From IMG/VR virus record IMGVR_UViG_3300000525_000012, positions 1 through 35,130 of that record: 35,130 nt of DNA. One strand, given 5' to 3'. Of this stretch, positions 29,676 to 35,130 are shown one piece after another. Each line of letters starts with the position of its first letter. Positions within the stretch are counted from its first letter, which is position 1. Source of the DNA: a virus. The notes under the pieces were generated by a model, which did not search any database, had not been told where the DNA came from, and saw only the letters and a program-made list of their open reading frames with translations. The position numbers were made by a program, and so were the translations under genes.

Positions 29676-30048
29676 ATTAGATAGTTTCGCTGGAGGAGCT
29701 TTAGAAGAAAAGTTTAACATCGCATTAAAAGAAGTATTAGAAAATATTGCTGATCCTAATACTGCACATGATACAAAAAGAAAGCTTAATATAGAGCTAA
29801 CTTTTCAGACCGATGAGGATAGAGAGTTAAGCACGGTGATAATTGAAACAAAGACTAAATTAGCGCAGCTAATGGGAGTGACAACAAAGATAATAATTGA
29901 CAGAGATGGAAGAGGCGGAATCATTGCTAGTGAATATGGCAAACAAATTAAAGGACAAACTTATATAAGAGTAGATGAAGAAACTGGAGAGATAATTGAG
30001 CCGTCTAAGGATGATGTAGATATGAAAGGTATTAAGCTAGTTAGATAA
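29668..30048 (+). CDS. 'Replication terminator'-type phage protein
   Basis: A 126-residue protein matching a family often labelled replication terminator protein in clostridial and Bacillus phages ('GALEEKFNIALKEVLENIAD', 'NIELTFQTDEDRELSTVIIE'). The label has weak experimental support that I know of. It overlaps recU and stands before the 238-residue protein and SSB, a common recombination/replication block. Confidence 0.75.
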   Translation: MIRLDSFAGGALEEKFNIALKEVLENIADPNTAHDTKRKLNIELTFQTDEDRELSTVIIETKTKLAQLMGVTTKIIIDRDGRGGIIASEYGKQIKGQTYIRVDEETGEIIEPSKDDVDMKGIKLVR

Positions 30049-30069
30049 TAAAAAATAGGAGGCTAAATA

Positions 30070-30786
30070 ATGTTAAATAAAGATGCTTTAGAGTATTTAG
30101 TGAAATTGGGATATGAAGAGGATGTTTTAATTGATACAGACTTTGGGTTGTTTTCAAAGATTCATTTAGTTAGGGTGACATTACCTAAAATAGAAACATT
30201 GCAAGTAAGCAATTTAACAAGTGTTGTAGAATTTTTAAAAGGCAATATAGATGATTATGACGGTAGATTACTAGTACAAGTTGTTAGTCCTTATGAAGTA
30301 AGAGTTTTAACTCCACTTGATCCTGACAGAATTAGACAAGAAATATTAAGAGCTGTGGCTATTTTACCGAACAACATCAGATATGACTCTTTTGTTGATA
30401 CAGAGCAATTTAATATTATGCTGCAGGCTAGTTTTGCTGATAAGGGAGACAAGGCGCTTGTTTTAAAATTTACTGGCTTAATTAGGGATGAAGCGGTTAA
30501 AGAAACAGGCGATAATGGGATAAGTCAAAAGGTCACTATAAAGACAGGTATTGCTAGCGTGGGAGAAGCAGAGGTACCAAATCCTGTGAACTTAGCTCCA
30601 TATAGATCATTCCCTGAAATAGACCAAGTAGGAAGCAAGTTTATATTTAGAATGCAAGAAGGACCTAAGGCTGCTCTTTATGAAGCTGATGGAGGAGCTT
30701 GGAAGAATGAATCTATGAAACGAATAAAAGATTATTTAAAAGAGAATTTGAAAGAATTAGAAACTGTAATAGAGATGATTTCTTAA
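30070..30786 (+). CDS. Conserved early phage protein, unknown
   Basis: A 238-residue protein of a type found between RecU-like and SSB genes. Features include 'LLVQVVSPYEVRVLTPLD', 'FNIMLQASFADKGDKALVLK' and a C-terminal helix 'YLKENLKELETVIEMIS'. AGGAGGCTAAATA precedes ATG 30070. A role with SSB in recombination is possible; I have no motif to prove it. Confidence 0.75.
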   Translation: MLNKDALEYLVKLGYEEDVLIDTDFGLFSKIHLVRVTLPKIETLQVSNLTSVVEFLKGNIDDYDGRLLVQVVSPYEVRVLTPLDPDRIRQEILRAVAILPNNIRYDSFVDTEQFNIMLQASFADKGDKALVLKFTGLIRDEAVKETGDNGISQKVTIKTGIASVGEAEVPNPVNLAPYRSFPEIDQVGSKFIFRMQEGPKAALYEADGGAWKNESMKRIKDYLKENLKELETVIEMIS

Positions 30787-30811
30787 TAAAAATATAAATA
30801 GGAGTGATTTT

Positions 30812-31270
30812 ATGAATAATGTAGTATTAATTGGCAGATTAACAAGAGATCCTGAACTAAGATATATACCAAACTCTGGAAAAGCGGTGGCAACTTTCTC
30901 ACTGGCAGTAGATAAGCAGCTGTCAAAAGACAAGAAGCAGGAGCTGGAAGGCAAGAACCAACCTACAGCTGACTTTATAAGAGTGGTTGTATGGGGCAAA
31001 ATGGGTGAGAACTGCGCTAATTATCTTGCTAAGGGTAGATTGACAGGTGTTCAAGGTAGAATCCAGACAGGAAGTTATATTGCTACGGATGGAATTAAAA
31101 AATATACTACTGAGGTCATTGCTAGTAATGTTGAGTTTCTAGAGTGGGGAGATAAGGGTGGAAAGTCTAATCAAGACTCTCAAGAGTCTAGACAAGATAA
31201 CAGTGGGCTGGTTGATTTCCCTGATATGGACGGATTCCATCCAACCGATTATGATGATATACCATTTTAG
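30812..31270 (+). CDS. ssb: Single-stranded DNA-binding protein
   Basis: A 152-residue SSB of bacterial type. The OB fold starts 'MNNVVLIGRLTRDPELRYIP', with 'FIRVVVWGKMGENCANYLAK' and 'QGRIQTGSY' in order, and the C-terminal acidic tip is 'DYDDIPF', which recruits partner proteins. AGGAGTG precedes ATG 30812. Confidence 0.95.
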   Translation: MNNVVLIGRLTRDPELRYIPNSGKAVATFSLAVDKQLSKDKKQELEGKNQPTADFIRVVVWGKMGENCANYLAKGRLTGVQGRIQTGSYIATDGIKKYTTEVIASNVEFLEWGDKGGKSNQDSQESRQDNSGLVDFPDMDGFHPTDYDDIPF

Positions 31271-31285
31271 GAGGAGGAGACAGCA

Positions 31286-31546
31286 ATGAAATTTAAGTTT
31301 ATGACTATTAAAATAGATGATAAACAAAATACTGCAGTAGATAAAAAAGGAAATTGTATATGGGAATATATGGAATTAACATTAGATGCTGCACTAGAAA
31401 TTATAACCAAAGCAATTAAAATAAAAAAGTTTAGATATGGATTTGAAGTATATTTAGCAGATAAAAGTATATTCTTTAGATTTGGTAATATCACAACTAA
31501 AGTTAAGGATAATGTGGAAGATTTTATTAAAAAGAATTGGAGGTAA
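31286..31546 (+). CDS. Small early protein, unknown
   Basis: An 86-residue beta-rich product ('MKFKFMTIKIDDKQNTAVDK', 'YGFEVYLADKSIFFRFGNIT'), ATG 31286 after GGAGGAGGAGA. Basic C-terminus. Not recognised. Confidence 0.7.
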   Translation: MKFKFMTIKIDDKQNTAVDKKGNCIWEYMELTLDAALEIITKAIKIKKFRYGFEVYLADKSIFFRFGNITTKVKDNVEDFIKKNWR

Positions 31547-31551
31547 GAACC

Positions 31552-31887
31552 ATGCATGAAAATATGGCCAAGTTGATTGAATTGATTGTATTAAATAGGG
31601 ATATGAGGGTTGTACCGATGGTATCAAGTGAAATTGTAGCAGACGATGCCTACGATAGTTGGCTTGCTAGCATAGGTGAGTCTAGAGTTGATGATATGTG
31701 GCAAGATGACGATAGAATATATTTTAAGTCACTTGACGAGGACGAGATAGAAGAAAAGTTTGCAGAGTTTATCTTTCTAGAAGATGAAAGTATTTCAGAA
31801 AAAGATTTAGAATTAAAGATTGATGCAGCTATGAGAACAGTGCCAGAATGGGAAAAAGTTATAGTACTTAATATAGATTTACCGTAG
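31552..31887 (+). CDS. Acidic small protein, unknown
   Basis: A strongly acidic 111-residue product ('MHENMAKLIELIVLNRDMRV', 'DDMWQDDDRIYFKSLDEDEI'). ATG 31552 follows GGAGGTAAG. Its acidity and size resemble DNA-mimic or protease-inhibiting phage proteins, but nothing proves this. Confidence 0.68.
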   Translation: MHENMAKLIELIVLNRDMRVVPMVSSEIVADDAYDSWLASIGESRVDDMWQDDDRIYFKSLDEDEIEEKFAEFIFLEDESISEKDLELKIDAAMRTVPEWEKVIVLNIDLP

Positions 31888-31928
31888 CTACAGATAATGT
31901 TATTTATGTGTAGGAAGGAGTGAGTGAT

Positions 31929-32081
31929 ATGAAGGAGTATCCACTGAAAATAGAAAGAGTTTTAGAATTTGAGGGTCGTATTGTTATGGCATATGAAAGA
32001 ATAGGATACCCATATGACAAACAAATTAATTTATTAGATATATTAAACAATAGATCAATCAACAATGTTGATATAAGTTGA
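31929..32081 (+). CDS. Small protein, unknown
   Basis: A 50-residue product beginning 'MKEYPLKIERVLEFEGRIVM', ATG 31929, with AAGGAG eight bases upstream; an in-frame GTG lies at 31920. Its stop is followed by the ribosome site of the next gene. Not recognised. Confidence 0.62.
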   Translation: MKEYPLKIERVLEFEGRIVMAYERIGYPYDKQINLLDILNNRSINNVDIS

Positions 32082-32099
32082 TAGGGAGGAGTTAGATCA

Positions 32100-32687
32100 A
32101 TGGAAACTAAGAAGTGCTATGATTGCGATGTTGTAAAAAATATAGATGAATTTGATGTATTTAGGACTGAAAGTGATGGGAAGGTATGTAGGAGGAGAAT
32201 GTGTAGGGAGTGCTATTTAAAAAGCAAGGATAAAACTGATACTAGAACAAAACTAAAAAAGCTAAGGGAAAACAGAAGCATAACTCAAGATTACCTATCC
32301 AGGCTTACACAAATATCAGAACACAAAATAAAAGCATTCGAAAACAAGCAGCTTGAACCGAGTGTCGATGAATATAAAGCATTAGCCAAAGCTTTAAAAG
32401 TTGCACCAGAATATTTTGGGATAATTGAACACGAACCTGAAAAACCGAATTTAAGAAGTATTTATCCAGATATTTTAGTAAAAGGAGAAGTTAGTAAGAA
32501 CATCTGTATTGAGGGTACTTATAAAATATCTAAACCTGTAAGTAAACGAACAAAAGGAACTTTTATAGGCAAGCTAATACAAGAAACTGATAATTTTATA
32601 GTTTTTGAAGATAAAAAAGGAATACGAGAATGTTTTCTTAAGGTAGACTTTATGACTGGTGAAATTTCTAAGGAGATGATCATATGA
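32100..32687 (+). CDS. Zinc-finger/XRE fusion regulator
   Basis: A 195-residue protein joining an N-terminal Cys motif ('KKCYDCDVVKNIDEFDVF' then 'CRECYLKSKD', about 5-40) to an XRE helix-turn-helix (about 50-108; 'TQDYLSRLTQISEHKIKAFE', 'ALAKALKVAPEYF') and a C-terminal beta-rich domain (about 135-195) that may sense a ligand. Probably a transcription factor of the early to late transition. The Cys motif resembles HNH-like zinc sites. It overlaps the next gene by four bases. Confidence 0.8.
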   Translation: METKKCYDCDVVKNIDEFDVFRTESDGKVCRRRMCRECYLKSKDKTDTRTKLKKLRENRSITQDYLSRLTQISEHKIKAFENKQLEPSVDEYKALAKALKVAPEYFGIIEHEPEKPNLRSIYPDILVKGEVSKNICIEGTYKISKPVSKRTKGTFIGKLIQETDNFIVFEDKKGIRECFLKVDFMTGEISKEMII

Positions 32688-32950
32688 ATAATCCATTGGA
32701 TAATGATATTGATAAGTTTATTGTTAATTCGGAGGAGTTAGAAGAATATAACACTGGCATAAAAAAGATAAGTACTAAAGAAGTCATCAACATTATAAAA
32801 ATTAGGAGACCACTTGGAATATTCTATTCTGATGAAGGTAAGAAGTACTTAGCCATAGACAACCGCATGGGATATGCGCTGGTAGAAGAATTAGACACAA
32901 TGCAAGAGTGCATGAGTTGGTTAATGTATGGGAATTGTCAGGAGGAGTAG
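32684..32950 (+). CDS. Small protein, unknown
   Basis: An 88-residue protein ('MNNPLDNDIDKFIVNSEELE', 'IRRPLGIFYSDEGKKYLAID'), coupled to the preceding regulator by an ATGA overlap. It may act with it; not recognised. Confidence 0.7.
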   Translation: MNNPLDNDIDKFIVNSEELEEYNTGIKKISTKEVINIIKIRRPLGIFYSDEGKKYLAIDNRMGYALVEELDTMQECMSWLMYGNCQEE

Positions 32951-32952
32951 GG

Positions 32953-33303
32953 ATGATAATATTATTAGGATATTTATTTTTTATGATAATGGGAGCTGAA
33001 ATAGGTTATTTTATTAAACAATATATTGCTAACAAAGATTTAGATAAAATTAAGGAAATCATAAAAGAAAAAGAACAAAGGATTTATATTCTCGAATTAA
33101 TGGGAGAGTTTGATTATGACATAATGCTAAAATTGACAGAGAAAAAGAAAGAAATGAATTTATTAGATGTTATAAAATTTAGAGGAGAAATATACCAAAT
33201 AGCAAGAGTAGAACAATTTATAGGAGAAGATGAACGAATAATAATTGAAGCCGATTCAACAGCTAAGATATTACGACATATGGTTAAGAGAGGTGAGCAA
33301 TGA
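32953..33303 (+). CDS. Membrane-anchored small protein
   Basis: A 116-residue protein with one N-terminal membrane segment ('MIILLGYLFFMIMGAEIGYF') followed by a charged coiled coil (about 30-60). ATG 32953 follows AGGAGGAGTAGGG; an in-frame start at 32908 lies inside the previous gene and is not preferred. Overlaps the next gene by 4 bases. Confidence 0.72.
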   Translation: MIILLGYLFFMIMGAEIGYFIKQYIANKDLDKIKEIIKEKEQRIYILELMGEFDYDIMLKLTEKKKEMNLLDVIKFRGEIYQIARVEQFIGEDERIIIEADSTAKILRHMVKRGEQ

Positions 33304-33764
33304 TTAAAATCAAAGACAAATACTATAAGAGACTAGAGCAGGATCTATATAACTATAAATACTTAAAATTAAGCATAGATAATATAAAACAAGATATAGA
33401 AGAATATGAAAGGGCTGATGGAGTAGGAGCTATAGACTGTGATAGAATACAAATCTCAAGTACTAATGCATTTTCTAGCATAGTCGAGAATGCTACTATA
33501 TCAAATATGGAGAAGTTAGACTTCTTAGAACATTGTATGAATAAGGCTGATTCTGTTATTAAAAAAATAGACAAAGCAATGGAGCTATTAGAGGTCACTG
33601 AATATAGTATTGTTACTTCATACTACATAGATAATCTACAATGGTTTGAGGTAGGCTATAAGGTCCACATGAGTGAAAGAGGATGCAGGTATGTTAGAAG
33701 TGAGGCACTTAGAAAAATGGCTATATCAATTTATGGAGAGACTGCCGTTTGTTTGCCTACTTAG
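33300..33764 (+). CDS. ArpU/RinA-like late gene activator
   Basis: A 154-residue helical protein of the ArpU/RinA type, which in Firmicute phages switches on the late operon from just upstream of the packaging genes. It has the long helical N-terminus and a sigma-4-like helix-turn-helix near the end ('IVTSYYIDNLQWFEVGYKVH', 'MSERGCRYVRSEALRKMA'). Its place as the last early gene before the packaging genes fits. Confidence 0.82.
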   Translation: MIKIKDKYYKRLEQDLYNYKYLKLSIDNIKQDIEEYERADGVGAIDCDRIQISSTNAFSSIVENATISNMEKLDFLEHCMNKADSVIKKIDKAMELLEVTEYSIVTSYYIDNLQWFEVGYKVHMSERGCRYVRSEALRKMAISIYGETAVCLPT

Positions 33765-33837
33765 TTCGGATATATGTGAGATAATAGTATGAGTTAAAGA
33801 ATTATACAAATACAGGATAGGAAATATCCTCCTTTCG

Positions 33838-33867
33838 GGAATCAGTCTAATCAGCTGGTTCCTTTTT
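33838..33867 (+). terminator. Terminator of the early operon
   Basis: An 8-bp stem GGAATCAG / CTGGTTCC (one G-U) with a 9-base loop and five T. A smaller hairpin (AGGATA / TATCCT, 33813-33829) precedes it. It separates early genes from the packaging side. Confidence 0.75.
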
Positions 33868-33889
33868 ATATTTTAAAGAAGGTGATTAA

Positions 33890-34051
33890 GTGACATTTAA
33901 AGAGATAGAGTGGGAGAAAGAATTTAAGATACCATATGGAGCAGTAAGGTATAAACGATATGGCGATAAAATGTTTTGGTGGAATGAGTTTTTTAATGAA
34001 TGGATGGAAGTAATTGTTCAACCAGAGTATGACAAGTATGAATATATCTAA
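33890..34051 (+). CDS. Small Trp-rich protein, unknown
   Basis: A 53-residue product starting at GTG 33890 with AAGAAGGTGA upstream ('MTFKEIEWEKEFKIPYGAVR' to 'QPEYDKYEYI'). Many Trp, Tyr and Glu. Not recognised. Confidence 0.62.
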   Translation: MTFKEIEWEKEFKIPYGAVRYKRYGDKMFWWNEFFNEWMEVIVQPEYDKYEYI

Positions 34052-34063
34052 GGGAGTGAGGTT

Positions 34064-34285
34064 GTGAATGAAGAGTATATTAGTTATCAATGCAGACAAT
34101 GTGGGTTCATATTTATAATTCCAATAGATGGTATAAGAAAAGCTGAGATACTTGGTAGGTTTATAAGCTGCCCTTTAGGTCATAGAGGTGTGAAGGAGTT
34201 AAACAAGTATGGAGATTTATTAAAGTGTATGGAAGAACACAGTACATATAAACGAGTAAGTGGTAGAGTTAAACAAATCAAGTAG
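34064..34285 (+). CDS. Zinc-ribbon small protein
   Basis: A 73-residue protein with 'YQCRQCGFIFIIPID' and 'FISCPLGHRGVKEL', a likely Cys/His zinc ribbon, and a basic C-terminus. It starts at GTG 34064 after AGGGAGTGAGG. Not assigned further. Confidence 0.72.
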   Translation: MNEEYISYQCRQCGFIFIIPIDGIRKAEILGRFISCPLGHRGVKELNKYGDLLKCMEEHSTYKRVSGRVKQIK

Positions 34286-34352
34286 TCTCCGTACGGTGGA
34301 TAAGTAGTACTTAATGGCTTAAAATAGAGATTGTTAAATTATAGAATTAAGG

Positions 34353-34381
34353 TTGTAACTTCTTTACCATATAGTTATAAT
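34353..34381 (+). promoter_or_regulatory. Promoter before the 34404 gene
   Basis: TTGTAA at 34353-34358 and TATAAT at 34376-34381 with a 17-base spacer. It lies in a 118-base gene-free stretch. Its start shares ATTAAGGTTGTAAC with a site beside the DGR template repeat. Confidence 0.68.
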
Positions 34382-34403
34382 AAGGGTAAGGGAGGCGGTA
34401 AAG

Positions 34404-34637
34404 ATGGTTTGCAAGAAATGTAATAGTGAGAATGTTCAAGTACAAAGAGTATCAGTCACTAAAAGGAAAAAGAAAGGCATAAGCTATTGGTTGTTTGGAT
34501 GGTTTATTGATTTAATGTTATGGTTATTTTTAACATTTCCTAGATTGTTAATAGCAATCTTTGCGCCAAAGAAAACCAAGACTAAGATACATAGTGAGGC
34601 TGTTTGTCAAGATTGTGGCTATAGCTGGAAGATATAA
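34404..34637 (+). CDS. Zinc-ribbon membrane protein
   Basis: A 77-residue protein with CxxC pairs at both ends ('MVCKKCNSENVQVQ', 'AVCQDCGYSWKI') that would form one zinc ribbon, interrupted by a hydrophobic stretch 'GWFIDLMLWLFLTFPRLLIA' likely to enter the membrane. GGGAGGCGG precedes ATG 34404, with a promoter upstream and a terminator after it, so it is a single-gene unit. Confidence 0.78.
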   Translation: MVCKKCNSENVQVQRVSVTKRKKKGISYWLFGWFIDLMLWLFLTFPRLLIAIFAPKKTKTKIHSEAVCQDCGYSWKI

Positions 34638-34658
34638 ACTAAATAGATAGATAAGTTG

Positions 34659-34685
34659 AGACATCCATTACGGGTGTCTTTTTTA
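34659..34685 (+). terminator. Terminator after the zinc-ribbon membrane gene
   Basis: An 8-bp stem AGACATCC / GGGTGTCT (one G-U), loop ATTAC, then a T run. It separates this gene from the HNH and terminase genes. Confidence 0.8.
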
Positions 34686-34699
34686 TATGGAGTGATTCA

Positions 34700-35056
34700 A
34701 TGGACCTACATAATCAAGATGAATTAGCAATGTGGATAAGAGATCTAATAGATAGAGATGAGGTACACAAGTTCTATGAGTCTAAAGAGTGGAGAAGATT
34801 AAGGAAAGAAGTATTAAAAGATTATAAGAGTGAGTGTCAGATATGTAAAGCTAAAGGCGAATACACTAAGGCTAACCACGTACATCATAATCAATTCGTA
34901 AGGCATCATCCAAGGTTAGCACTGACTAGAAAATATATATTTAGAAGTAAAGAATATGTAAACTTAGTTCCAGTATGCAAGGATTGCCATGAGACAGTTT
35001 GTCATCCTAAAAGATTAAAGCATGACAAGGAATTAATAAACAAAGAGCGATGGTAA
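34700..35056 (+). CDS. HNH endonuclease (packaging-linked)
   Basis: A 118-residue HNH nuclease with the zinc site 'CQICKAKGEYTKANHVHHNQ' and 'LVPVCKDCHETVCHPKR', including the HVHH and Asn/His positions. Such proteins next to the terminase genes of cos phages assist DNA cutting with TerS/TerL. It is the last gene before the presumed cos. GGAGTGATTC precedes ATG 34700. Confidence 0.92.
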   Translation: MDLHNQDELAMWIRDLIDRDEVHKFYESKEWRRLRKEVLKDYKSECQICKAKGEYTKANHVHHNQFVRHHPRLALTRKYIFRSKEYVNLVPVCKDCHETVCHPKRLKHDKELINKERW

Positions 35057-35130
35057 TAATTTTACAAAATATATTTTATATTAGTACCCCCGGTCAAAAA
35101 AAAGTGAAGATTAAGTTTGGGCCTTCTCTC
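35057..35130. other. Putative cos / packaging region
   Basis: The gene-free end of the window, between HNH and (if circular) terS. It contains an AT-rich run and then ACCCCCGG, an isolated GC-rich block of the type found at single-stranded cos ends. Location is the main support; no ends are proven. Confidence 0.45.

Noticed and set aside
1-35130. tRNA genes or CRISPR arrays
   Set aside because: No cloverleaf-like segment or regularly spaced repeat was seen by eye on either strand.

Overview
The window reads as one complete or nearly complete genome of a temperate, long-tailed (siphovirus-like) phage of a low-GC Firmicute, most likely a clostridial host. The reasons are AT-rich sequence, strong GGAGG ribosome sites, very tight gene packing, HK97-type head genes, LLH holin, ImmA/IrrE metallopeptidase, large serine recombinase and RecU. 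The order runs terminase to HNH nuclease with the integrase in the middle, which fits the circular or virion form cut near cos rather than an integrated prophage. I cannot name the host species.

Layout: 0-7.7 kb packaging and head (small and large terminase, portal, ClpP-like protease, capsid, connectors, tail tube). 7.8-18.5 kb tail (a chaperone gene with a textbook -1 frameshift signal, tape measure, tail-tip proteins, diversified tail protein, hub). 18.7-20.2 kb lysis. 20.3-24.5 kb lysogeny and immunity (leftward serine integrase, ImmA, an unknown 293-aa protein and CI-type repressor; rightward four-helix membrane protein and Cro-like gene). 24.6-33.8 kb early genes (many tiny proteins, an HUH-type Rep, RecU, SSB, ending in an ArpU/RinA-like regulator). 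33.9-35.1 kb leads back into packaging (zinc-ribbon proteins, HNH nuclease, putative cos).

The outstanding system is a complete diversity-generating retroelement (DGR) at 13.3-16.7 kb, inside the tail operon. It consists of a 539-aa tail protein whose C-terminal C-type-lectin-like end carries the variable repeat (VR, 14804-14902), an Avd accessory protein, a template repeat (TR, 15355-15453), a roughly 150-nt spacer and a DGR-type reverse transcriptase. Over 99 aligned bases, 16 of 28 TR adenines differ in VR and none of the 71 other bases does. All eleven Asn codons of TR have become Tyr, Phe, Gly or Ser. The invariant codons of this block avoid adenine, in sharp contrast to the AT-rich genome around them.

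Secondary points of interest are a Rex-like pair (cytosolic 293 aa plus four-helix 146 aa) beside the repressor, a symmetric repressor switch with operators inside both promoter spacers, an HUH Rep preceded by inverted repeats, a solitary leftward gene in the early operon, a 43-residue module shared by two adjacent tail genes, and a palindrome in the 3' end of the integrase gene that could be part of attP. Functions are assigned by reading protein motifs by eye; no database search was run.
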